Of a stretch of 6,039 nt of DNA, positions 1 through 5,795 are shown piece after piece. The stretch's first letter is position 1. Each line of letters starts with the position of its first letter. A program made the translations under genes and the position numbers. Source of the DNA: a bacterium (GTDB taxonomy: Bacteria > UBP15 > UBA6099 > DSWB01); NCBI GenBank assembly GCA_020061125.1, contig JAGUYV010000082.1:1-6039 (forward strand), in the 5' to 3' direction. Under the pieces are notes generated by a model. The model worked only from the letters and a program-made list of their open reading frames with translations, ran no database searches and was not told the DNA's origin.

Positions 1-2
1 AT

Positions 3-962
3 TACGAATTCCCGCTCGCGGACTCGGGCCATCATGTCTCGGGTTCGCTGTTCCTGCACCTTATCGAAGGCCTGCCGTACCTCTATGTGAGCGGGTGCAT
101 GGAACTGCCGCAGACCGAGTGCCGGGATGTGGACAACAATGTGTCCACGCGCATCGGCGTGAAATACGACAAGCGCTGGATCGAGGTCGCGCCGGTGAAC
201 CTGCGCCCCGCACTGCGCAACCTGCAGGGCAAATACCTCAAAATCTGGAAACACAATTATCAGGACATAACGCACGCATACGAGTTGAACTGGGGCGCCA
301 TAGACCCCGGCAACAGGAATGTGAGCAGTTTCAACAACCATGTCACGGACGGATGGGTGGCCGCTGGCAACGGCGAATGCGGGCTTGTGGTGGCGCACGA
401 CCAGGCCGTGAACACGGCGCCGGCCAGTTGCCCCATGCGCCTGCGCGAGCGCGCCGGACAGCAAACGCTGATGCTGAACCCGTTCGGCACCTACCACGGC
501 GAACAGCTCACGCACCTGCCCGACGGGACCGGAGTTGCGCGCGAACTGGCCGTGCACAGCATCCCCCACTGCCAGTCCACGGCTCCGAGCTACAACGGAC
601 GCGCGGTGTATTTCAGCCTCATGCTCGCATTCTACGAGGGCGATGCGCCGCCCGCGCAGGTGCAGAACGACGCCGCGGCGTTCAGCATGCCGCCCGTGCT
701 GCTCCAGGGCGGCGAATCCGGCTATGCGGCCGCGCGCACGCCCGAACACGGCTTCGCCCTGGCTGGGTTCGACCCGGCCGCGGAATTCGATCTCGACGCC
801 GTGAGCGGCTGGGATTACGGGCAGTTCCTGGAACTAGCCAACCGCGCACAGGGCGCGGATAAAACCACCAGCAAACAGCACGATATCCCCAAACTCCCGT
901 TCCATGTCATGCGCCATCTTGTGCGGGACATGTTCCGCGCCACTTTCAAAATCAGCGGTTAA
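3..962 (+). CDS. Unrecognised protein, C-terminal part (open at left edge)
   Basis: The frame is open from base 3. The 28 codons before the GTG at 87 read as sensible protein (YEFPLADSGHHVSGSLF...), so GTG 87 is almost certainly internal and the true start lies left of the window. About 319 residues are visible, ending at TAA 960-962. I do not recognise the family with confidence. The segment is rich in aromatic, Asn and Gly residues typical of beta-sandwich or carbohydrate-active folds: NHVTDGWVAAGNGECGL, LMLNPFGTYHG and YFSLMLAFYEGD are the most distinctive stretches. No membrane helix is obvious. The C-terminus is a basic amphipathic stretch (HVMRHLVRDMFRATFKI) with no LPXTG or other sorting signal. 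It ends 15 nt before the MFS gene, so the two probably share a transcript. A role in processing the solute carried by the neighbour, for example a glycoside-active enzyme, is inference only. Confidence 0.8.
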   Translation, partial: YEFPLADSGHHVSGSLFLHLIEGLPYLYVSGCMELPQTECRDVDNNVSTRIGVKYDKRWIEVAPVNLRPALRNLQGKYLKIWKHNYQDITHAYELNWGAIDPGNRNVSSFNNHVTDGWVAAGNGECGLVVAHDQAVNTAPASCPMRLRERAGQQTLMLNPFGTYHGEQLTHLPDGTGVARELAVHSIPHCQSTAPSYNGRAVYFSLMLAFYEGDAPPAQVQNDAAAFSMPPVLLQGGESGYAAARTPEHGFALAGFDPAAEFDLDAVSGWDYGQFLELANRAQGADKTTSKQHDIPKLPFHVMRHLVRDMFRATFKISG

Positions 963-977
963 GAAAGGATTCGTTCA

Positions 978-2894
978 ATGGCCTCACCCGGAAAACCCCA
1001 AAAGAAACAGGTCATCGGCGAAAAGGTCAGCCTGCGTTATGCCTGGTACGCCCTGTTCGTGCTCTTCCTGGTCAATCTGATCAATTACATTGACCGCTTG
1101 AGCATCGGCCCGGCCATGGAAATCATCAAGCGCGACTTTCGGGTCACGGACACGCAGATGGGCCTTGTGTATTCGTCGTTCATCTTCGTGTACGCGGTGG
1201 TGTCCCTGCCCATGGGCTTTTTGTCGGACCGCGGCAGGCGCACGCGCATCATCGCCCTGGGCGCGTTCGTGTGGAGCCTGTGCACCACGGCGTCGGGCTT
1301 CATGCACCGGTTCTGGGCCTTTTTCTTCATGCGGGCCGCGGTCGGCAGCGGCGAAGGCATTTACGCGCCCAGCGGCACGGCTATCGTGTCTGACTACTTC
1401 CCGCAGCGCCTGCGCAACACGGCCATCGCCATCTTCATGTCCGCCATGATTGTGGGCGGCGCGGGCGCGTTCATCTTCGCCGGCATGATTCTGGACGCCA
1501 AAGAGCGCTTCGACATGAAGAAGCTCAAGCCCCTGGTTGTCAGCGAACAGGTGATGCGCGACTCCGGCTGGGAATTCAAAAACGCCGGCACGGTGAACAA
1601 GAAACACGCTTCGTTTGAATTCGAGTCCGGCGGCTCTTCGCTCACCGTGGCGCTCAAGAAATTCGACGGCAAGGAAGACAAACACGAGAAAAGCCGGAGC
1701 AAAGGCATAGACATCTACGCGGAAAGCCTGCTTTTCGACATCTATCTCGTCAAGCACGGCAAGTCAACGGGCCTGGCGCTCACGGACGGCGAAAAGCGCC
1801 TGGCGGACGCCGTGGCCGCGCGCATCAAGGCGCACGAGGGCGACCCCATAAAAGAATCCCGCGGCCACCTCGAATCCCTGCCCCACAAGTTCAAAATCCC
1901 GAAGCAGTACGAGGACCGGTTCAGCTACGACAAGAAGAGCAAAGAGCTTGTGTGGAAAGGCGTGATGACAAAGAAGGACAAGCTCGCGCTGCTGGCGATT
2001 TCCGACAGCGAGCATTACAGCAAAGTCGTCACTTCGATGTATTCGGACACGGCGTACCATTACCTGAAGACCGACAACTGGCGCTGGATTTTCTGGATTC
2101 TGGGGCCTCCGGGGCTTCTGCTGGCGCTGCTGGCGTTCCTGCTCAAGGAACCGCTCAAGGGCGGCGGAGAAGAGTTCTTGAGCGAAGAGGAAGCGCGCAA
2201 GGCCGAGGAACATGGCAAGGTGGATTACAAGCTAATCTTCAAAACGCCGTCCGTGATGCTGCTGATGATATCCAACATTCTGGCCACATACTGCGTGGGC
2301 GGGCTTGTGGCGTGGCTGTTCCCATATGTGGAACGATACAAGCACATCGAGGCCGCGGAAGCGTCCATGACCTTCGGCCCGGTAGTGGTGGGCGCGTCCG
2401 TGGTGGGCGTGATCGTGAGCGGCATCCTCGCGGACCGGCTCATGAAAATCACCCCGCGCGGCAACAACATCGTGCTGGTGCTGGCCATCCTGCTTGGCAC
2501 CCCGTTCCTGTACCTGTTCCTGTATGAAAAGCACAGCATGACCATGATGCTGGTGTACATTTCCTGCGCCATGTTCTTCCTGACCTGGCTGAACGGACCG
2601 CTGAACGCGCTGCTCATGAGCCTGGTGGAGCCGCGGCTGCGCGCTTCGGTCAACGCCGTGCACATCCTGCTCATTCATGTGCTGGGCGACGCTTTGTCTC
2701 CCATCGTCATCGGGCACTATTCCGATGTCAAGAGCCTTGAGTACGCGCTGGCCATCACCCCCCTGTTCCTCATCGCGGGCATGATCGGCTTCGGCATTGC
2801 GGGCGTGTTCGTGCCCAAGGATCTCAAGGCCGTGGAGCTGCGCATGAAAGCCGCGGGCATCGTGGACGACGGCAAAAAGCCCATGGGCCATTAA
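978..2894 (+). CDS. Spinster-like MFS transporter with large TM5-TM6 insert
   Basis: A 638-residue inner-membrane secondary carrier. The ATG at 978 is supported by GAAAGGA (963-969), 8 nt upstream. Family marks are NYIDR near the end of TM1 (residues 36-40), motif A GFLSDRGRRTR between TM2 and TM3 (80-90), GSGEGIYAPSG in TM4 (123-133), GILADRLMK in the C-terminal half (482-490), and RASVNAVHILLIHVLGDALSP followed by IGHYSD (555-583). The last block is typical of the bacterial spinster/hexuronate-like MFS group. TM1-5 cover about residues 20-172 and TM6 begins at NWRWIFWILG (367-376). Between them lie ~194 hydrophilic, Lys-rich residues (about 173-366), absent from ordinary 400-450-residue members. 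With the N-terminus inside, this loop should face the periplasm. TM7-12 cover about 425-612. The C-terminal tail is short and charged. The substrate cannot be read from the sequence; organic anions, sugar acids and lipids are all known or proposed in related carriers. The gene likely forms an operon with the upstream gene. Confidence 0.9.
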   Translation: MASPGKPQKKQVIGEKVSLRYAWYALFVLFLVNLINYIDRLSIGPAMEIIKRDFRVTDTQMGLVYSSFIFVYAVVSLPMGFLSDRGRRTRIIALGAFVWSLCTTASGFMHRFWAFFFMRAAVGSGEGIYAPSGTAIVSDYFPQRLRNTAIAIFMSAMIVGGAGAFIFAGMILDAKERFDMKKLKPLVVSEQVMRDSGWEFKNAGTVNKKHASFEFESGGSSLTVALKKFDGKEDKHEKSRSKGIDIYAESLLFDIYLVKHGKSTGLALTDGEKRLADAVAARIKAHEGDPIKESRGHLESLPHKFKIPKQYEDRFSYDKKSKELVWKGVMTKKDKLALLAISDSEHYSKVVTSMYSDTAYHYLKTDNWRWIFWILGPPGLLLALLAFLLKEPLKGGGEEFLSEEEARKAEEHGKVDYKLIFKTPSVMLLMISNILATYCVGGLVAWLFPYVERYKHIEAAEASMTFGPVVVGASVVGVIVSGILADRLMKITPRGNNIVLVLAILLGTPFLYLFLYEKHSMTMMLVYISCAMFFLTWLNGPLNALLMSLVEPRLRASVNAVHILLIHVLGDALSPIVIGHYSDVKSLEYALAITPLFLIAGMIGFGIAGVFVPKDLKAVELRMKAAGIVDDGKKPMGH

Positions 2895-2932
2895 CCCCTG
2901 GCCGCGCCAATGTGGCGTTTCTCAAGAATCAC

Positions 2933-2961
2933 AAAAGCCCCGCCGCACGGCGGGGCTTTTT
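2933..2961 (+). terminator. Rho-independent terminator, possibly bidirectional
   Basis: A 12-bp perfect stem (2933-2944, AAAAGCCCCGCC, with 2949-2960, GGCGGGGCTTTT) closes a GCAC tetraloop, and the T run extends to 2961. It lies 38 nt after the MFS stop codon. On the opposite strand the same stem is followed by TTTT, so it could also end the convergent flavoprotein transcript. A smaller hairpin (CGCCA-ATG-TGGCG, 2905-2917, then TTT) precedes it. Confidence 0.9.
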
Positions 2962-2983
2962 CGTAGCTGATTGGAATGACCGG

Positions 2984-2988
2984 AAGAT
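2984..2988. repeat. Left target-site duplication AAGAT
   Basis: AAGAT directly abuts the left inverted terminus of the 131-bp element. An identical AAGAT at 3120-3124 abuts the right terminus. A perfect 5-bp direct repeat exactly outside both termini is the signature of transposition. Confidence 0.7.
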
Positions 2989-3119
2989 GGGGCTGTTGAA
3001 AAAGCCAGGCGGCCGTAAAAAACAGGTACAGGCACGCGTAAAAACGCCGCGTTCCCAGTCCCTAATTTTTTACTGCGTTCGCGCTTGTGCCGCAGCTTAT
3101 CGGATTTTTCAACACCCCC
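2989..3119. mobile_element. MITE-like non-autonomous element, 131 bp
   Basis: The two ends form an ungapped 18-bp terminal inverted repeat: left GGGGCTGTTGAAAAAGCC (2989-3006), and right, read on the minus strand from 3119, GGGGGTGTTGAAAAATCC. They match at 16 of 18 positions. Both ends are flanked by AAGAT. The interior has no credible gene and carries a second inverted pair, GTAAAAAA (3015-3022) with TTTTTTAC (3066-3073). Its size, termini and target duplication fit a MITE mobilised in trans by a full-length insertion sequence elsewhere in the genome. GTTGAAAAA-type ends occur on several IS groups, so I do not assign a transposase family. The element sits between the terminator of the MFS gene and the stop codon of the flavoprotein gene. 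A structured non-mobile intergenic repeat is the alternative, but the target duplication argues against it. Confidence 0.72.
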
Positions 3120-3124
3120 AAGAT
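3120..3124. repeat. Right target-site duplication AAGAT
   Basis: This second AAGAT copy overlaps by one base (3124) the TTA that is the minus-strand stop codon of the flavoprotein gene. The duplication restored the stop codon, so the insertion left that reading frame intact. Confidence 0.7.
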
Positions 3125-3705
3125 TACTTGTTCTCGCCGCGCGCCAGAAGCGCACCCAGGTCGAAAGCCTGCTGCAACAGCTCTGGATGTGTGCGGATTT
3201 CGCCCTTGTGATCCACGCTGCGCACACACATTTCATGCGCCAGATCCACATTGATGGCGTCGAAGTAATACTTCACGGTCATGCGCAGTCCGTCGAACAG
3301 GGTCTTGCCCTTTGTGGCGCCCACTGCCACGAGCGCTCCGGGCCGCCGCGGCCGTTCGGCGTATTCGGGCTTTTTATTCACATACTTCTGATTCCACTGC
3401 TCCTGCACGCGGCCGATGAGGATCATGGCCTGTGTGCTGACCGTGTAGAAATGCACCGGAGTCGCAAAGGCGATGGCGTCCGCGCGGTCCAGTTCGGTGG
3501 CCACTTTCGAGTAATCGTCGTCCTGAAAGCAATGGCCAAGCTCGATGCAGCGGTCGCAGCCGATGCACGGGCCGAGCTTGAGCTTGCGCGCGAACAGTTC
3601 CGCGGTTTCCGCGCCCTGCGCGGCTGCTCCGCGCAGCAGTTCCTTCATGAGAATGTCCGAATTCCCGTCTTTTCGAGGGCTTGTGTAGATTCCCAGAACG
3701 CGCAT
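3124..3705 (-). CDS. Iron-sulfur flavoprotein / NADPH-dependent FMN reductase-like
   Basis: A 193-residue cytoplasmic flavodoxin-fold protein. The N-terminal beta strand and phosphate loop VLGIYTSPRKDGNSD (residues 3-17) match the FMN-binding loop of the NADPH-dependent FMN reductase family. Residues 47-59 give C47-X2-C50-X2-C53-X5-C59 (PCIGCDRCIELGHC), the compact cysteine motif that binds a 4Fe-4S cluster in archaeal and bacterial ISF proteins. FATPVHFYTVS (80-90) fills the usual flavin-side loop 'sPvYf', and GALVAVGATKGKT (123-135) the next strand and loop. The length is normal for the family. The start is clear: ATG at 3705-3703 behind AAAGGAGA. Such proteins pass electrons between ferredoxin-like donors and acceptors, often linked to oxidative-stress defence; the partner is unknown here. 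The gene stands alone, convergent with the MFS gene and divergent from the TPR/GYF_2 gene. His replaces the more usual Tyr/Trp in the PVHF loop. Confidence 0.9.
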   Translation of the reverse strand: MRVLGIYTSPRKDGNSDILMKELLRGAAAQGAETAELFARKLKLGPCIGCDRCIELGHCFQDDDYSKVATELDRADAIAFATPVHFYTVSTQAMILIGRVQEQWNQKYVNKKPEYAERPRRPGALVAVGATKGKTLFDGLRMTVKYYFDAINVDLAHEMCVRSVDHKGEIRTHPELLQQAFDLGALLARGENK

Positions 3706-3710
3706 GTGTG

Positions 3711-3718
3711 TCTCCTTT
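3711..3718 (-). promoter_or_regulatory. Shine-Dalgarno site of the flavoprotein gene
   Basis: On the minus strand this reads AAAGGAGA, 5 nt before the ATG. It is the best ribosome-binding site in the window and fixes that start. Confidence 0.85.
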
Positions 3719-3741
3719 GTAAATTATCGAGATAGTGTTTT

Positions 3742-3816
3742 AAGGACACCGCGGAGGCGCGGAGTTCTCTTTTCAACGCGGCCTTTGGCCGCGTTATTCG
3801 TGTCCTTGGTGTCCTT
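3742..3816. repeat. Nested inverted-repeat intergenic element
   Basis: The outer arms AAGGACACC (3742-3750) and GGTGTCCTT (3808-3816) are perfect reverse complements. Inside them sits a perfect 9-bp hairpin (3775-3795). The left arm continues into two CGCGGAG copies with an 8-nt period (3750-3756, 3758-3764). The right arm carries two GTGTCCTT copies with a 9-nt period (3800-3807, 3809-3816). No coding potential or target duplication was found. From memory, CCACGAAGGACACCAAGGACACGAA-type strings are frequent intergenic repeats in several environmental bacterial phyla. Confidence 0.65.
3775..3795. repeat. Perfect 9-bp hairpin without a U run
   Basis: AACGCGGCC (3775-3783), loop TTT, GGCCGCGTT (3787-3795). 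It is very stable on either strand, but no T tract follows on either side, so it is not a classical terminator. It could protect an RNA end or simply be part of the repeat element. Confidence 0.75.
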
Positions 3817-3920
3817 CGTGGATAACTCTTTTCGCCTTTCCTCTATGACCCTCCGTGCTTATCATTGTTCTTATCTTTCCTACGCGAACCTTTGCGATCT
3901 CTGCGTCAATCATTTCTTCC
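3817..3920. repeat. Strand-biased purine/pyrimidine intergenic tract
   Basis: Read on the minus strand, this stretch is strongly purine-biased and made of degenerate short units: GACGCAGAGATCGCAAAGG near 3890-3908, CACGGAGGGTCATAGAGG near 3841-3858, and GGCGAAAAGAGTTATCCACG near 3817-3836. Such strings resemble widespread intergenic repeats that produce spurious 'GHRGHEGHE' translations. I see no gene in it. With the nested inverted repeat it fills most of the 339-nt divergent spacer; the remainder (3921-3986) shows nothing I can name. Confidence 0.5.
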
Positions 3921-3988
3921 TGCTCCTGTCCCGCAGCATATTGTAACATTGCCGCAGCGCGCAAGGTTTCATGCGCGCTCAAAAGGAA

Positions 3989-4019
3989 TTGCGGCAATTT
4001 TCATAATTATACGGATAAT
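3989..4019 (+). promoter_or_regulatory. Possible promoter of the TPR/GYF_2 gene
   Basis: The spacer turns sharply AT-rich just before the gene. TTGCGG (3989-3994) and GATAAT (4014-4019), 19 bp apart, could be -35 and -10 boxes and would start transcription near 4026. The spacing is long and the -35 is poor. The 13-bp palindrome AATTGCGGCAATT (3987-3999) covers the -35 and could be an operator. Confidence 0.3.
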
Positions 4020-4044
4020 ATATGCAGGGAAAGCAACACGGGAG

Positions 4045-5715
4045 ATGCACGCGTTGAAATCGCTCGCCAACATGACCCTGGGCGAACTGCTCGAGGCTTT
4101 TGAGGGCAATCCGAACAGTCCGGACATCAACTACGCCATCGGGCGCAAGCTCATGGCGCTCGAAAAATACAAAGTCGCCATCGAGTATTTCCAGACAAGC
4201 ATTGCGCTCAAGCCCAGGTTTCCGGAAGCCTATCTGGCGCTGTCCGAATTGTTCGACAAGGCCGGGGACGCCGCCGCGTCCGCGCATTTCCGCTCGGCCG
4301 CGGAAAAGCTGTTCCAGGAAGCCGAAACCCGAAGCGAGGCCAGGACACAGGCCCCGGCCGCGGAACCCGAACCGGAACTCGAAGAAGACTCGAACAGAGT
4401 CTGGTACTACCGTTTCGCGGGGGAGGAATTCGGGCCGTTCTCCCTGGACGAAATGCGCGAGATCGCCCGCACCGGCGACATTCACCGCCAGACCCGGGTG
4501 TGGCGCACCGGGCAGAGCCGCTGGCTCACGGCCGAAGAGGTGCCGGAACTCGACGCCATCACCGGCGCCGCCATGCGCAGCCTTGTGCCGGGATACCTCG
4601 AACCCGGAACCAGGTCCTCTTACGCACCCGCGCCGCCAAAGGAACCGGCCACGCCCGAACCAGCGCCGGAAATCCCGCAACCGGTTGAAATGCCGCCCGC
4701 GCCAGAGCCGGAACCTGTCTCTGTTCCGCTTCCGCCGCTCCCTCCGCCGGTTCCGCCACGGCCCATTCCGGAACCCGTTTCGCCCGAACCACAACCTGTC
4801 TCCGAAGAACCGCAGGCCGTGGAGCAGGAACAGGATCCTGTTCCTCCATCCGCTGCCCAAACACCGGCCGCGCACGAGCCGGAAGATATTGCGCCAACCC
4901 CCGAGCCAGTGGCGGAGATTCCGGCACAGGTCGAATTTGAACCCGCGCCCCTGCCCGAGCCGCCGCCCGCCATTGAACCGCAAGACCCCGCTCCGCAACA
5001 AGTTGCCGAAACTGAACCGCCCGCGCCCGGGGAACAACCCGGATACGAACCCGCCGAGGACATCCCGGACATCACCTTCGAGGACTTGCTTCCCAAGCCC
5101 AGAAAACGAAGACAGCCCAAACCGCCCAGAGAACCCAAGCCGCGCAAGGAACCCAAGCCGCCCAGGGAGCGCAAACCCCGCGTGCGGCCCGAGAAACCAC
5201 CGAAACCCAAGCGCGAGCCGCGCCCCAAACCAGAGCCCAAACCCGCACAACCAAGGGAACGCCCGGGCCTCGCGCGCCGGATTCTGAATGCGGCGTTCAT
5301 GATGGCCGCCATCGCCGCCGTGGCCCTGGCCGTACTGCAGGCGCGCGACTGGTACGCCGAGCGCACACAAACGCCCCCGCCCCCGCCGCAAAAAGCGGCC
5401 CTGGCGTACATCAACGCTTTGCACTCCGGCGATCAAAAAGCGATTAAAGCGTCGCTGTCAAGAGACAGCATGGAGGCCGCGCCGGACAAAGGCGCATACG
5501 CGGCCGTGGACTTTGTGGCGCGCGCGGCTGCGGACCCGGACATGCGGTTCACCATCATTGATGTCAAACAGCAGGGCGGCCAGGCCATTGTGCGCGGCGC
5601 GCTCAAATCCCCGGACACGCCGGAGATCACCATCGAATTCCTGTTTTTCCTCGAAAACAACGCCTGGAAAATCCACGAAATCAACGAGCGCATCGAGGGC
5701 GCATTGAGTTTTTGA
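4045..5715 (+). CDS. TPR / GYF_2 / Pro-rich single-pass membrane protein with DUF4878-like C-terminus
   Basis: A 556-residue protein from ATG 4045. The frame is open further back to 3865, but that stretch only translates repeats and the AT-rich promoter segment. TTG 4054 has the better-spaced site (GGGAG, 4040-4044, 9 nt away) and is a real alternative start. Domains in order: TPR-like helices at about residues 26-92 (AIGRKLMALEKYKVAIEYF, ALKPRFPEAYLALSELF); a GYF_2 domain at about 119-168 (WYYRFAGEEFGPFSLDEM, then TRVWRTGQSRWLTAEEVPEL); an acidic Pro/Glu-rich linker 190-350; a basic Lys/Pro/Arg-rich linker 351-409; one TM helix at about 412-431; and an exported domain at about 447-556 with the ALAYINALHSGD start and AWKIHEI end typical of NTF2-like DUF4878 proteins. 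Positive charge before the helix predicts the N-terminus inside. No enzymatic motif is visible. A scaffold linking a cytoplasmic peptide-binding domain to the cell envelope is inferred. Function is unknown. Confidence 0.88.
   Translation: MHALKSLANMTLGELLEAFEGNPNSPDINYAIGRKLMALEKYKVAIEYFQTSIALKPRFPEAYLALSELFDKAGDAAASAHFRSAAEKLFQEAETRSEARTQAPAAEPEPELEEDSNRVWYYRFAGEEFGPFSLDEMREIARTGDIHRQTRVWRTGQSRWLTAEEVPELDAITGAAMRSLVPGYLEPGTRSSYAPAPPKEPATPEPAPEIPQPVEMPPAPEPEPVSVPLPPLPPPVPPRPIPEPVSPEPQPVSEEPQAVEQEQDPVPPSAAQTPAAHEPEDIAPTPEPVAEIPAQVEFEPAPLPEPPPAIEPQDPAPQQVAETEPPAPGEQPGYEPAEDIPDITFEDLLPKPRKRRQPKPPREPKPRKEPKPPRERKPRVRPEKPPKPKREPRPKPEPKPAQPRERPGLARRILNAAFMMAAIAAVALAVLQARDWYAERTQTPPPPPQKAALAYINALHSGDQKAIKASLSRDSMEAAPDKGAYAAVDFVARAAADPDMRFTIIDVKQQGGQAIVRGALKSPDTPEITIEFLFFLENNAWKIHEINERIEGALSF
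5131..5161 (+). repeat. Short direct repeat inside the basic Pro-rich linker
   Basis: GAACCCAAGCCGC occurs at 5131-5143 and again at 5149-5161, an 18-nt period that preserves the frame. It encodes the EPKPR and EPKPP units of the basic linker. This suggests the linker grew by in-frame slippage or small duplications. Confidence 0.7.
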
Positions 5716-5729
5716 CGCGCGGCGCCGGA

Positions 5730-5758
5730 TTGAACGGGCATTGCGTTTCTGTTAATAT
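5730..5758 (+). promoter_or_regulatory. Sigma70-like promoter of the SLBB gene
   Basis: TTGAAC (5730-5735), a 17-bp spacer, then TAATAT (5753-5758), in the 80-nt spacer between two co-oriented genes. Transcription would start near 5765, giving a leader of about 31 nt before ATG 5796. Each box matches the consensus at four of six positions and the spacing is ideal. Confidence 0.45.
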
Positions 5759-5795
5759 GTGACAACAAAATCCGGAACGGGCGTGAACGCGCGCA

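Noticed and set aside
984-1757. 257-codon minus-strand frame opposite the MFS gene
   Set aside because: Antisense shadow. The plus-strand frame carries the MFS motifs and has a good ribosome-binding site.
2922-3251. Minus-strand 109-codon frame across the MITE
   Set aside because: It overlaps the end of the flavoprotein gene on the same strand in another frame, and runs through the inverted repeat and the terminator.
3723-3728. GATAAT on the minus strand as a -10 box for the flavoprotein gene
   Set aside because: Transcription would begin inside the ribosome-binding site at 3711-3718, leaving no usable leader, and no -35 fits.
3775-3795. Hairpin as a Rho-independent terminator
   Set aside because: No T run follows on either strand, and it lies upstream of both divergent genes.
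3794-3997. Minus-strand 67-codon frame ending in GHRGKAKRVIHEGHQGHE
   Set aside because: This is a translation of the purine-rich intergenic repeat and has no ribosome-binding site. Such His/Glu/Gly strings are a known annotation artefact.
3865-4044. 60-codon N-terminal extension of the TPR/GYF_2 gene
   Set aside because: The extension translates intergenic repeat and an AT-rich promoter-like segment (AAIFIIIRIIYA), and its start has no ribosome-binding site.
4022-4057. 11-codon leader frame (MQGKQHGRCTR) whose TGA overlaps the TTG at 4054
   Set aside because: The TTGA overlap would suit translational coupling, but there is no Shine-Dalgarno before ATG 4022 and the likely transcript starts after it.
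3979-5436. 485-codon open frame on the minus strand
   Set aside because: It is the antisense shadow of the TPR/GYF_2 gene. The GC-rich Pro/Glu/Lys codons lack stops in reverse, and the translation is Arg/Gly/Phe-rich low complexity with no domain.
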